A stretch of DNA of 18,466 bases from Methanocellales archaeon (GTDB lineage Archaea; Halobacteriota; UBA148). The notes under the pieces were generated by a model. That model saw only the letters and a program-made list of their open reading frames with translations, was not told the DNA's origin and did no database searches. The stretch covers positions 1-18,466 of the forward strand of contig JAAEEL010000017.1 of the NCBI GenBank assembly GCA_013415795.1, written 5' to 3'. The stretch's first letter is position 1, and the number at the start of each line of letters is the position of its first letter. Shown piece after piece: positions 7,046 to 15,230 of the stretch. The position numbers and the translations under genes are program-made.

Positions 7046-7050
7046 TTCTG

Positions 7051-8259
7051 ATGGAAGTCAACTCAGATCTACACATACATTCTCACTACTCTGCAGCCAC
7101 ATCTCCCCAGATGAATCTTCCCATGTTAACTAAGTGGGCAGCAAAGAAGGGCATAGAGCTGATTGGAACTGGTGATTGTTTACACCCCAAATGGTTAAAG
7201 GAAATCAGTGAATTGGAACGAATAGATGAGGGTACTTTCATCAATGGCAATACTCATTTTGTATTGACATGCGAGGTTGAAGATTCAAATAGGGTTCATC
7301 ACCTTTTGATTTTGCCATCGATCTCCAAGGCTGAGGAGCTTAACGAAAAATTTGCGAAGTATTCTTTCAATATAACTTCAGAGGGAAGACCCAAGATACG
7401 TTTGGATGGTGAACAAATCGCTGAGTACGCAAAAGAATCGGGTGCTTTGTTTGGCCCTTGCCATGCATTCACGCCATGGACTGCAATGTACGCTTATTTT
7501 AACAGTATCAAGGAATGCTATGGTTCGATGACCTCTCAGGTATCTTTCATTGAGTTGGGGCTGAGTGCAGACTCCGACTATGCTGACAGAATAAGTGAGC
7601 TGAAAGATCTGACATTTCTGACCAATTCGGATGCCCATAGCCCATGGCCTATCCGTCTTGCAAGAGAGTTTAACAGGTTTAAGATGGATTCTATCTCATA
7701 TGAGGAGCTCAGAAAAGCGATCTTGCGTATACAGGGTAGAGGGCCGTTATTGAACGTGGGTATTCCTCCAGAGGAGGGGAAATATAACGAAAGCGCATGT
7801 ATAAGATGCTATAAGCACTATAAGCTTCACGAGTGCCTCATTAATAAATGGAGATGTACTTGTGGTGGAAAAATCAAAAAAGGCGTTCGAGATAGAGTGA
7901 ATGAACTTGCAGATTACGAAAAACCAAAGCATCCGCCGAATAGACCAGAATATATCAAATTGATCCCTCTGACAGAGGTTATCGCCATGGCACTCAATTC
8001 TAGATTGAACACAAAGGCTGTGACAGATTCGTGGAATGTCCTAATGTCAAAGTTTGGCAACGAAGTAAAGGTTTTAGTTGACGCCAAAATAACACAAACA
8101 GATACGAGGAATATGTCCATATATGATGCAATCATGGCTTTTAGGAGCGGACAGATAATTCTTTATCCCGGAGGCGGTGGACAATATGGACGAGTGGAAT
8201 TGCCAAAAGATCGTACTCAAAAACATATAATTGGCCAGAGTTCTTTATTTGAATTCTGA
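7051..8259 (+). CDS. Endonuclease Q-like PHP-domain DNA repair nuclease
   Basis: It resembles EndoQ, the archaeal nuclease that cuts 5' of deaminated bases (uracil, hypoxanthine) and abasic sites. The 402-aa protein has an N-terminal PHP metal-dependent phosphoesterase domain: DLHIHSHYS (6-14), GTGDCLHP (39-46), CEVED, GPCHAFTPW and LTNSDAHSPWP. A four-cysteine zinc finger follows (CIRC and CTC, residues about 250-271), then a C-terminal domain with YPGGGGQYGRVELP. The last residues, QSSLFEF, match the archaeal PIP-box (Q-x-x-L-x-x-F) that binds PCNA. ATG 7051 is preferred over ATG 7042 because GGATGAT (7040-7046) is the ribosome-binding site. It closes the replication/translation operon. The activity is inferred from family resemblance. 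Confidence 0.85.
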   Translation: MEVNSDLHIHSHYSAATSPQMNLPMLTKWAAKKGIELIGTGDCLHPKWLKEISELERIDEGTFINGNTHFVLTCEVEDSNRVHHLLILPSISKAEELNEKFAKYSFNITSEGRPKIRLDGEQIAEYAKESGALFGPCHAFTPWTAMYAYFNSIKECYGSMTSQVSFIELGLSADSDYADRISELKDLTFLTNSDAHSPWPIRLAREFNRFKMDSISYEELRKAILRIQGRGPLLNVGIPPEEGKYNESACIRCYKHYKLHECLINKWRCTCGGKIKKGVRDRVNELADYEKPKHPPNRPEYIKLIPLTEVIAMALNSRLNTKAVTDSWNVLMSKFGNEVKVLVDAKITQTDTRNMSIYDAIMAFRSGQIILYPGGGGQYGRVELPKDRTQKHIIGQSSLFEF

Positions 8260-8267
8260 AGGCGAAT

Positions 8268-8276
8268 ATTTTTATA
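8268..8276 (+). promoter_or_regulatory. TATA box of pckA
   Basis: ATTTTTATA, preceded by a purine-rich GGCGAA (BRE-like), lies about 38 bp before the pckA ATG in the 50-bp gap after the EndoQ-like gene. Expected transcription start is near 8298, giving a 12-nt leader. Confidence 0.6.
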
Positions 8277-8309
8277 GCAAGCTGTTCCTATCGAAAGGGG
8301 AACATTGAC

Positions 8310-9965
8310 ATGGTTATCATGGAACAGAAAACCTTGGAATGTATGCTCAATGAAGTTTCAGGCTTCGTTAAAAGTTTAGATAATAAGCCTAATGTATCTC
8401 ATCCTGAAGCAGAGGTACTCCGTCAAACAGCGGAGAAAAGCGGTATACTGACTGAATATGGAAATTATGTTTTCATATCGACCATAAGGAACAGGAGCGC
8501 ATCGTTGACAGCTTATTTAGGTAGCTCAGACGTCATGCTCAAGAATCCGAGTTTAAAGCAAAAAGAAATAATAAAGAATGCTCCGAAGACTATAGAGTTA
8601 GTACACGAATATCTACAGAAGGCTCCATTAATCTGCGTGAAGAGGACGATGTGTGATAATCCGTATTTCACACCAAACTGCACGATGTTTCTATCAGTTC
8701 AACGAACAGATAGTTTACGCATAGCTTACATGTGGAGCACGTTGATTTTTGATCCCAAAATTTGCAAAGGTCCTGACATTTATCTTGTTTTTGTGCCAGA
8801 ATGGCATGAAAAAGATAGACAGATTCTCGTTTTTCCAGAGATAGGTATAACCTATGTTCTTGGGACAGATTACTTGGGCGAGGCTAAAAAGGGGTTCCTA
8901 AGATTGGCTATGTGGCATGCCAAACAAAAAGGAATGTTGGGCCTTCATGCAGGAGCGAAGATAATTCGAGCAGAGGATAAGACTGGGAAGATACGGAGAT
9001 ATAGTATGCTTCTCTTTGGGTTATCAGGTACTGGTAAGACGACACACACATGTCAAACTCATGGTTTGACCGGTAAAGGAGAGGGGGTGGAAATTGTCCA
9101 GGACGATGTCGTATTTCTACGACCAGATGGCTCAGCACTAGGTCCTGAGAAGGGTTTTTTCCTTAAGACTGATATAGATCCGCTCAATCACCCGCTAATA
9201 CATAATGCGGCGACGAAGAAAGACGCTGTATTTGAGAACACCTTGGTGGATTATAAAGGAAAAGTTTACTTCTTGGACGACACGCTAACTGGTAATGGAC
9301 GAGGTGTAATCCAGCGGATCGACTTGGGCGATGAGCACACTTGTTCCAGCATAGATATACCTACCTTGGATAATCTTGACGGAATGATCATCCTGTTCAT
9401 CACTAGGAGAAACACAGTAGTTCCCATAGTATCAAAATTAAATCCTGAGCAAGCTGCCGCCGCATTCATGCTAGGCGAGTCCATCGAAACTACGGCCGGA
9501 GATCCTCGTCGTGCAGGCGAATCAGTTCGAGTTGTTGGTACAAACCCATTCATAATAGGCGATGATACCGTTGAGGGACATATTTTTTATAGATTTCTCA
9601 AAAGAAATGCCGATAAAATTCAGTGCTATCTTGTAAACACGGGCGGTGTAGGAGAAATTATAGAAGAAAACAAAGAAGGTACCCCCTTCATCAAACAAAA
9701 AGTTGTCAGAGTACAAATATCAGAGGTGTCTGCGATTATAAGGGAGATAGCTAGAGGTAACATAGAATGGCAAGATGAACCTTACTTTGGATTTAAGACG
9801 CCGAAAAAGGTGGACGGAATAGATATAACTAAATTTGACCTATCTAAATTTTATTCCCAGAGACAAATAGATACATATGTTAGCCAATTGATAGGGGAAA
9901 GAAGAGATTACATTGAAAAATTCCCAAATTTGAATTCGGCAATAATTGGTGCAATTAAACATTAG
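8310..9965 (+). CDS. pckA: ATP-dependent phosphoenolpyruvate carboxykinase
   Basis: Converts oxaloacetate and ATP to phosphoenolpyruvate, CO2 and ADP, the entry step of gluconeogenesis. The 551-aa protein has the ATP-type PEPCK features: GTDYLGEAKKG (185-195, metal-binding lysine), the kinase-1a P-loop GLSGTGKTT (237-245), the kinase-2 VQDDV (263-267, Asp265/Asp266), and RRAGESVRVVGTNPF near residue 405. The length is close to bacterial ATP-PEPCK (about 530-550). The typical HCSAN segment is replaced by HAGAK (213-217), so it belongs to a divergent branch. ATG 8310 has GGGG (8297-8300) upstream; an in-frame ATG at 8319 is an alternative. It is transcribed from its own promoter and is flanked by 45-50 bp gaps on both sides. 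Confidence 0.9.
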   Translation: MVIMEQKTLECMLNEVSGFVKSLDNKPNVSHPEAEVLRQTAEKSGILTEYGNYVFISTIRNRSASLTAYLGSSDVMLKNPSLKQKEIIKNAPKTIELVHEYLQKAPLICVKRTMCDNPYFTPNCTMFLSVQRTDSLRIAYMWSTLIFDPKICKGPDIYLVFVPEWHEKDRQILVFPEIGITYVLGTDYLGEAKKGFLRLAMWHAKQKGMLGLHAGAKIIRAEDKTGKIRRYSMLLFGLSGTGKTTHTCQTHGLTGKGEGVEIVQDDVVFLRPDGSALGPEKGFFLKTDIDPLNHPLIHNAATKKDAVFENTLVDYKGKVYFLDDTLTGNGRGVIQRIDLGDEHTCSSIDIPTLDNLDGMIILFITRRNTVVPIVSKLNPEQAAAAFMLGESIETTAGDPRRAGESVRVVGTNPFIIGDDTVEGHIFYRFLKRNADKIQCYLVNTGGVGEIIEENKEGTPFIKQKVVRVQISEVSAIIREIARGNIEWQDEPYFGFKTPKKVDGIDITKFDLSKFYSQRQIDTYVSQLIGERRDYIEKFPNLNSAIIGAIKH

Positions 9966-9981
9966 TTTATTCTTCAAAAAA

Positions 9982-9989
9982 CTTAAATA
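9982..9989 (+). promoter_or_regulatory. TATA box of the ferredoxin-reductase pair
   Basis: CTTAAATA is centred 26 bp before the GTG at 10012, the classical distance for a leaderless archaeal transcript. This supports that GTG as the real start, even though a strong GGAGGTG (10006-10012) overlaps it too closely to act as its own Shine-Dalgarno. Confidence 0.5.
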
Positions 9990-10011
9990 TCGATGTGATG
10001 TACTCGGAGGT

Positions 10012-10179
10012 GTGATTGTCAATAAAAACAAATGCTTATACTGTGGGGCATGCGTTGCTGTCTGCCCCGTGAGCGCAATAGAGCTTATCGATACGTGGAT
10101 TGAGATCAATGAAGATTGCAACGATTGCGGCATTTGCGCTAAGATATGTCCAGTTGGCGCACTCGAGGAATTAAAATGA
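10012..10179 (+). CDS. 2[4Fe-4S] ferredoxin paired with geranylgeranyl reductase
   Basis: Small electron carrier of 55 aa with two clostridial-type cluster motifs: CLYCGACVAVCP and CNDCGICAKICP, each C-x2-C-x2-C-x3-C-P. The GTG start at 10012 fits a leaderless transcript; in-frame sequence upstream (back to 9946) overlaps the pckA end and lacks ferredoxin character, so the longer form is rejected. Its stop overlaps the start of the reductase gene as ATGA, implying stoichiometric coupled translation. In Methanosarcina an adjacent ferredoxin is the electron donor for geranylgeranyl reductase, and the same role is inferred here. Identification as a ferredoxin is firm; the specific partner is inference. 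Confidence 0.9.
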   Translation: MIVNKNKCLYCGACVAVCPVSAIELIDTWIEINEDCNDCGICAKICPVGALEELK

Positions 10180-11342
10180 AAGATCACTATGACGTAATCA
10201 TAGTCGGTGCTGGTCCAGCAGGATCCATAGCAGCAAAGACTGCCGCTGAACATGATTTAGAAACACTCTTAATAGAAAAGAGGGCAGAAATAGGCAATCC
10301 GGTTAGATGTGCAGAAGGGGTGGGCAAAGAAGGATTAAAGCAGTTTATAAAGCCTGATAAGCGTTGGATTGCTGCTGACGTCAAAGGAGCTAGGATATAC
10401 TCTCCTGGGGGCATAAAGATCGAGATGTCAGAGTTTGGTCCAGAAGTGGGCTATGTTCTCGAAAGAAAGATATTTGATCGAGAGCTTGCAAAGCAGGCTG
10501 CAAAAGCAGGCGCAGAAGTAATGGTAAGAACAAGGGCAATCGCTTTGATTAAAGAGGACGGATTCATTAGAGGTGTAAAAGCAGAAAACATCGGAGACTC
10601 ATTTGATATTCAGGCGGACGTCGTGATTGGTGCTGATGGCGTTGAAAGCAAGGTTGGAAGATGGGCAGGGATCAACACGACCCTTAAACCAAAGGATATC
10701 GAAACCTGTGCTCAGTTTCTGATGACTGACATTGACGTTGATTCGGAATATTGCGAGTTTTATATAGGCAACCAAATTGCACCTGGTGGTTATGCATGGG
10801 TTTTTCCCAAAGGTAAAAAAGAGGCAAACGTTGGGCTGGGAATATCGGGAAGCAGAACAAAGTTACATCCTATTGATTATCTAAAACGTTTCGTAGAGAG
10901 AAAGTATCCAGAAGGTAAAACCATTGAAATAATCGTGGGAGGGGTGCCTGTCACCGTTCCAAACAAGACTACTACAAACGGACTAATGCTCGTGGGTGAT
11001 GCGGCTAGAATGTCCGACTCTCTTACAGGCGGAGGAATTATTCATGCAATGAAATCTGGGAAGATTGCTGCAGAAGTTGCATCAATCGCTGTAAAGGCAG
11101 GAGATCCGTCCGTTGAAAGCCTAAATGAGTATGAAAGACGCTGGATATTAGAAATTGGTCCAACACTACAGAAATCATACAAGGCCAAAGAATTGCTTTT
11201 AAAACTGAATGACGCTGAATGGGACTCCTTGGCCGCCTCCATAAGAGGAATTAACTTTGAGGAGCTTACAGCATTTGGGTTGTTGAAAGAGTTGGCACTG
11301 CGTAATCCAAAGCTACTTTGGGGTCTAAGGTCCTTGTTATAA
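10176..11342 (+). CDS. Geranylgeranyl reductase (digeranylgeranylglycerophospholipid reductase)
   Basis: FAD enzyme that saturates the double bonds of isoprenoid chains to give archaeal membrane lipids. The 388-aa protein has the N-terminal dinucleotide-binding GAGPAG (11-16) with Glu34 for the FAD ribose, the conserved VRCAEG with Cys45, the family signature GGYAWVFPKG (about 199-208), and the second FAD motif GDAARMSDSLTGGGI. Length is typical. The ATG at 10176 has GAGGA (10165-10169) as ribosome-binding site and overlaps the ferredoxin stop by ATGA; the upstream in-frame start at 10146 would read over the ferredoxin gene. Some family members instead reduce free geranylgeranyl diphosphate, and sequence alone does not settle the substrate. 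Confidence 0.92.
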   Translation: MKDHYDVIIVGAGPAGSIAAKTAAEHDLETLLIEKRAEIGNPVRCAEGVGKEGLKQFIKPDKRWIAADVKGARIYSPGGIKIEMSEFGPEVGYVLERKIFDRELAKQAAKAGAEVMVRTRAIALIKEDGFIRGVKAENIGDSFDIQADVVIGADGVESKVGRWAGINTTLKPKDIETCAQFLMTDIDVDSEYCEFYIGNQIAPGGYAWVFPKGKKEANVGLGISGSRTKLHPIDYLKRFVERKYPEGKTIEIIVGGVPVTVPNKTTTNGLMLVGDAARMSDSLTGGGIIHAMKSGKIAAEVASIAVKAGDPSVESLNEYERRWILEIGPTLQKSYKAKELLLKLNDAEWDSLAASIRGINFEELTAFGLLKELALRNPKLLWGLRSLL

Positions 11343-11346
11343 ATAG
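11337..11346 (+). promoter_or_regulatory. TATA box of the trk operon
   Basis: TTATAAATA overlaps the reductase stop codon and lies about 30 bp before the trkA GTG at 11371. Expected transcription start is 11366-11370. The GGTGGAT at 11359-11365 could serve as Shine-Dalgarno for read-through transcripts. Confidence 0.5.
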
Positions 11347-11370
11347 TTGTTATTCAAAGGTGGATAGATT

Positions 11371-12021
11371 GTGTATGCGATAATAGTTGGATGTGGAAAG
11401 ATAGGAAGTCGTCTTGCCCAATTATTATCATCTAATGAAAACAACGTCGTAGTCTTGGACAAAGATTTGACGAAGTTTGAATGTCTCGACCAAAGTTTTG
11501 ATGGGCTAACCATCGAAGGAGATGGTACTGACCAAGACGTTCTGAAAAAAGCCGGAATAGATAAAGCTGATGTTTTTATTGCAACTACAGAGGATGACAA
11601 CACGAATTTGATGTCTTGCCAGATCGCAAAGCAAGTGTTTAAAGTACCTAGAGTCGTCGCTAGAGTAAATGACCCAAAAAGAGAGAGTCTCTTCAAGGAA
11701 CTTGAGATAGATGCTATCGTATGTCCTACAACAATAGCTGCAGCACACCTAAGAAATGCCGTTATGCATCCCGACTTGATTACGATCCTGACGGTAACTG
11801 GTGGAAATATCGAGATCAATGAGATGCAGGTCAAGGGCTCAGCCGTTGGTAAATCGCTGAAAGACCTAAAATTGCCAAAAGAGTCTACTATAGCGGCAAT
11901 CATAAGAGATAGAGAGACTTTGATACCTTCTGGAGATACGATAATCCAAGAATGTGATGTTGCAGTCGTGGTAAATTTGGCCGGCATCTCCGATGAAGTC
12001 AGGAACATTTTATGTAGGTGA
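11371..12021 (+). CDS. trkA: TrkA family potassium uptake regulator (first copy)
   Basis: Cytoplasmic nucleotide-binding gating subunit of the Trk/Ktr potassium transporter. The 216-aa protein is one RCK unit: an N-terminal Rossmann domain (about 1-120) with GCGKIGSRLA (7-16), the acidic VVLDKD at the end of strand 2 (NAD-binding Asp), GDGTD and a TEDDNTN segment, then a TrkA-C domain (about 135-212) beginning VTGGNIEINEMQV. The GTG at 11371 gives the usual N-terminus YAIIVGCGKIG. It overlaps the beginning of the TrkH region; the following gene starts within 30 nt. A second TrkA lies after TrkH, so two different gating subunits may share one channel. Confidence 0.93.
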   Translation: MYAIIVGCGKIGSRLAQLLSSNENNVVVLDKDLTKFECLDQSFDGLTIEGDGTDQDVLKKAGIDKADVFIATTEDDNTNLMSCQIAKQVFKVPRVVARVNDPKRESLFKELEIDAIVCPTTIAAAHLRNAVMHPDLITILTVTGGNIEINEMQVKGSAVGKSLKDLKLPKESTIAAIIRDRETLIPSGDTIIQECDVAVVVNLAGISDEVRNILCR

Positions 12022-12046
12022 AATAGCTCCATTGAAGGATGATCGA

Positions 12047-13474
12047 ATGATAAAAGGGGATGCGGGGACTACTTTACATTATATCGGACTAATGTTGCAG
12101 CTTTTTGGGGTGCTTGTAGCAATTCCTATAATTGTAGCCCTATATTTTAAAGACGGATTCTATGTGATCGTATCTTTTTTGACTGTTTCTATGCTCTCTC
12201 TTTTAGTAGGATATATCCTAAGAAAATTTTCATCTCCAGAAGAATTGAACCTTCGAAGGGCAATGGTGATTTCCGCAATCACCTGGATAACTCTGGCGAC
12301 TTTTGGTGCCTTGCCCTATAATTTATGCGGAGTTCTGCCATTAGAAGATGCATTGTTCGAGGGTATGTCCGGATTTACAGGAACAGGCCTAACGATGTTT
12401 TCATCACCAATAGGAATTGAATGGTTGGCATCTGGATACCAATCCATTTTGTTCTGGCGTAGCTTGACGCAGTGGATAGGTGGTGTAGGAGTTATAGTCC
12501 TGTTCATAGCGATAATGGTTCATGGTGTTGGTGGTGCTGCAAGGGGATTATATACTGCAGAGGGGCGAGCAGAAAGAATAGAACCAAGTATCATCAATAC
12601 AGCGCGTTGGATATGGAAGATCTACGTCGCTTACACTTTCATAGGAATCATACTGCTTTGGGTTTTAGGCATGCCACTATGGGATTCTATAAACCACACC
12701 ATGACCGGATTAGCTACAGGCGGCTTCTCGATAAAAAACTTAAGCATTGCGTCCTATGATAGCGTTGCTGTAGAGCTTATGTTAATCCCAATTATGGTTT
12801 TTGGTGCCATAAGCTTTGCTCTTCATAAAAAATTGATCGAGCTAAATTTTCGAGAGTTTATTCGAAGCCCTGAAATCATATTGATGTTTTCAACTTTATT
12901 TGTATTGACGATCTTACTCACAGTAGAACTACAAAACTTTAGGATAGCATCATTCAACGTGATCTCTGCCCTAACTGGTACAGGATTTACAAATGCAAAA
13001 AATATGGCGCAGTGGAGTGACTTCTCAAAAATATTGATTACAATTCCAATGATTATGGGTGGTGGTTATGGCTCCACTTCCTCTGCTCTAAAGCTCATTA
13101 GGTGTGTCATACTTTTAAAATCGATTATATGGTTAGTGAAAAAAGATTTCCTGCCGCGGTCAGCTATTGTTCCACTTAAAGTCGGCAGAACTGTCATAAA
13201 AGAGGAGGAGATAACTATGGCCGGATTATATGCATTCGTTTATCTGTTCATCCTCACACTCTGCGCAACAATATTTATGGCACATGGGCATTCAATGGCA
13301 AACTCATTCTTCGTGATCGCATCTGCACAGGGCAATGTCGGACTTTCAGTTGGACTAGCTACCCCTAACCTAATGATCGTTGAAAAGATTACCCTGATCC
13401 TTGCCATGTGGATGGGTAGGCTTGAAATATTTCCCGTAATGATACTGTTGGCCAATATAGTTAAGCGTTCTTAA
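12047..13474 (+). CDS. trkH: TrkH/KtrB potassium-translocating membrane subunit
   Basis: Ion-conducting subunit of the Trk-type potassium uptake system. The 475-aa membrane protein has about ten hydrophobic helices and the four P-loop filter segments with their conserved glycines: TGTGL (111-115), ATGGF (223-227), TGTGF (310-314) and QGNVG (428-432). The tripeptide GGYGS near 340 and QWIGGVG near 142 are also family features. ATG 12047 is preferred because GGATGAT (12037-12043) sits at the standard distance; longer starts at 11993 and 12032 are possible but lie in or just after the trkA end. It is flanked by trkA genes on both sides, the usual functional partner. Confidence 0.94.
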   Translation: MIKGDAGTTLHYIGLMLQLFGVLVAIPIIVALYFKDGFYVIVSFLTVSMLSLLVGYILRKFSSPEELNLRRAMVISAITWITLATFGALPYNLCGVLPLEDALFEGMSGFTGTGLTMFSSPIGIEWLASGYQSILFWRSLTQWIGGVGVIVLFIAIMVHGVGGAARGLYTAEGRAERIEPSIINTARWIWKIYVAYTFIGIILLWVLGMPLWDSINHTMTGLATGGFSIKNLSIASYDSVAVELMLIPIMVFGAISFALHKKLIELNFREFIRSPEIILMFSTLFVLTILLTVELQNFRIASFNVISALTGTGFTNAKNMAQWSDFSKILITIPMIMGGGYGSTSSALKLIRCVILLKSIIWLVKKDFLPRSAIVPLKVGRTVIKEEEITMAGLYAFVYLFILTLCATIFMAHGHSMANSFFVIASAQGNVGLSVGLATPNLMIVEKITLILAMWMGRLEIFPVMILLANIVKRS

Positions 13475-13495
13475 TTAAATAGGGTGTACCTAACC

Positions 13496-14158
13496 ATGTA
13501 CATTGTAATAGTTGGCGGAGGAAGAATAGGCAATTTTCTAGCCCGGACCCTTTCCAAAGAAGGGGAAGAAGTTGCCCTGATAGAATCCGACAAAGATATT
13601 TGCCAGAGTTTAGCTGAAAAACTTGACATTTTGATCATCAACGGAGATGGAACTGATTCAAAATATCTGGAGGATGCGGGGGCGAAAAAAGCAGATGTAT
13701 TTGTCGCCGTAACCGGAGAGGATAAGGTGAATCTTGTCTCTTGTCAAATGGCCAAGAAGAACTTCGATGTTCACCGTACTATAGCAAGGGTTAACGAGCC
13801 AAAAAATGAATCTGTTTTTGAGAGTTTAGGAATCGATGTTGCGATCAGTTCTGTAACGGCAGTATCGATGATTATAAAGAATGCCGTTACTTCTGGAGAA
13901 TTAACAACGCTTTTGACCCTAAAAGAGGGCAATGTTGAGTTGGTGGAACTTCATGTACCAGAAGAATCACCTGCGATCAATAGGACAATCAAAGACCTTA
14001 GTCTACCAGATGAATGTATTCTTACTGCAATTATCAGGCATGGTCACTTGATTTTTCCAAGGGGCAGAACTGTGATAGAAGTTGGTGACCTCATTGTGGC
14101 TCTTACCACAGCTGAGCACGTTGATGAGTTAAAAAAGATGATCTTAGGGAAAAAATAA
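13496..14158 (+). CDS. trkA: TrkA family potassium uptake regulator (second copy)
   Basis: A second single-RCK gating subunit of 220 aa. It has GGGRIGNFLA (6-15), the acidic VALIESDKD segment, GDGTD, TGEDKVN, and a C-terminal TrkA-C domain starting LLTLKEGNVELVELHV. It is clearly homologous to the first copy over its whole length but has diverged, so the pair probably predates recent duplication. ATG 13496 follows GGTG (13483-13486); an in-frame GTG at 13484 lies inside that ribosome-binding site and is rejected. The gene follows trkH after 21 nt, and its stop is immediately followed by the RNase HII ATG. Confidence 0.93.
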   Translation: MYIVIVGGGRIGNFLARTLSKEGEEVALIESDKDICQSLAEKLDILIINGDGTDSKYLEDAGAKKADVFVAVTGEDKVNLVSCQMAKKNFDVHRTIARVNEPKNESVFESLGIDVAISSVTAVSMIIKNAVTSGELTTLLTLKEGNVELVELHVPEESPAINRTIKDLSLPDECILTAIIRHGHLIFPRGRTVIEVGDLIVALTTAEHVDELKKMILGKK

Positions 14159-14803
14159 ATGAAAATTGCTGGGGTTGACGAGGCGGGTAAGGGGCCAGTA
14201 ATAGGACCCATGATCGTTGCAGGGGTCGTGGTTCAAGATGATGTGCTCCCGATATTGGAAAGAATGGGGGTTAGGGACTCCAAAGCCATTTCACCAAAAA
14301 AACGAGAGTTTTTGGCGAGTAAAATCAGAGAGGTTGGAATCTGTTATACGTTGGAGGTTTCACCTAGTGATATAGACGCCCTTCGTAAGAGAATAACTAT
14401 GAACGAAATCGTAGTAGAAAGCTATGTGAAAGTACTCAAACAGCTAAAACCGGATAAAGCGTTCTTGGATGCGGCTGATGTGGACGCTAATAGATTTGCA
14501 AAGAACGTTCAGGAAAGATATGGCAAAAACATCAAGATTATTTCAGAGCATAATGCGGATGTAAGATACCCTCTCGTTTCTGCGGCTTCTATTATTGCAA
14601 AAGTAAAGCGGGATGAAACTGTGAAGGAACTGGAACGTCTCTTGGAAAAAAATATCGGTTCTGGTTATCCATCTGATGTTCGCACAATGTGTTTTCTAGA
14701 TGATTGGATCCAAGAGCACCGTTCTTTGCCATCTTTTGTGCGCCATTCGTGGAAGACTGCCAAGAACGCATTGAAAAGATACGAGCAATCGCGTATGTTT
14801 TAA
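14159..14803 (+). CDS. rnhB: Ribonuclease HII
   Basis: Removes RNA from RNA-DNA hybrids and embedded ribonucleotides. The 214-aa protein has the catalytic DEAGKGPVIGP (Asp7, Glu8), FLDAADVD (Asp104) and HNADVRYPLVSAASIIAKVKRD split motif (Asp134; SAASIIAK at 141-148), matching the four-acid site of archaeal RNase HII. Asp105-Asp106-like residues nearby do not disturb the site. The ATG starts on the base after the trkA stop, with AGGGA (14145-14149) as ribosome-binding site, so it is the last gene of the trk operon. The C-terminus ends QSRMF, which is not a proper PCNA-binding box. Confidence 0.96.
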   Translation: MKIAGVDEAGKGPVIGPMIVAGVVVQDDVLPILERMGVRDSKAISPKKREFLASKIREVGICYTLEVSPSDIDALRKRITMNEIVVESYVKVLKQLKPDKAFLDAADVDANRFAKNVQERYGKNIKIISEHNADVRYPLVSAASIIAKVKRDETVKELERLLEKNIGSGYPSDVRTMCFLDDWIQEHRSLPSFVRHSWKTAKNALKRYEQSRMF

Positions 14804-14807
14804 ATAG
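14798..14807 (+). promoter_or_regulatory. TATA box of tatA
   Basis: TTTTAAATAG overlaps the RNase HII stop codon. About 27 bp downstream lies the GGTGAT (14832-14837) of tatA, so the expected transcript has a leader of roughly 10 nt. Confidence 0.5.
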
Positions 14808-14840
14808 ATAAAAAGACCAGTACCTAATAATGGTGATGTT

Positions 14841-15230
14841 ATGATAGGAACAACAGAGTTAATGATAATATTGGGTGTAGCTGCACTTATATTTGGTAGT
14901 AGCAAACTTCCTAGCATCGCCAGAGACGTGGGAAAAGCCCTTGGAGAGGTTAATAAGGCTGAAAAGGAGTTAGAAAAGCTCAAAAGTGATTTTACATCAG
15001 AGATTCAGTCTTCGATACAGGATCCTATTCAATCTTCTATTCAGTCTACTATAGATTCGGCTATAGGGTCAGAACAAGAGATGATATCAGAGGAGGAATC
15101 TAGTGAGCCTGATGACATCGAAGAGTTCCCTGAACCAGGTAGAGACCATGAGCCTGATATCGAAGATAGGATCAAAGGAGAAGCGGTTAAGTATATCGGC
15201 TCCAAGTTCAAATCAAAGATGTTTCGATAA
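14841..15230 (+). CDS. tatA: TatA-like twin-arginine translocase subunit with extended tail
   Basis: Pore-forming subunit for export of folded proteins through the cytoplasmic membrane. The 129-aa protein has a short N-terminal membrane helix (about 4-19), the hinge FGSSKLP (18-24, the F-G-x-x-K-L-P motif of TatA), an amphipathic helix (25-50) and an acidic tail. The tail contains six imperfect tetrapeptides of pattern x-I-Q/D-S (54-77) followed by a glutamate-rich stretch, longer than in most TatA. The ATG has GGTGAT just upstream. No tatC is in the window. TatA and TatB types cannot be cleanly separated in archaea, so the A assignment is by convention. Confidence 0.85.
   Translation: MIGTTELMIILGVAALIFGSSKLPSIARDVGKALGEVNKAEKELEKLKSDFTSEIQSSIQDPIQSSIQSTIDSAIGSEQEMISEEESSEPDDIEEFPEPGRDHEPDIEDRIKGEAVKYIGSKFKSKMFR

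Noticed and set aside
11337..12032. 231-codon minus-strand ORF covering trkA
   Set aside because: It runs antisense to a complete TrkA with all motifs; its Ser/Thr/Ile-rich composition is typical of a shadow frame.
14789..14803. PCNA-binding box at the RNase HII C-terminus (QSRMF)
   Set aside because: It lacks the second aromatic block and correct spacing; some archaeal RNase HII do have such a box, but this end does not match.
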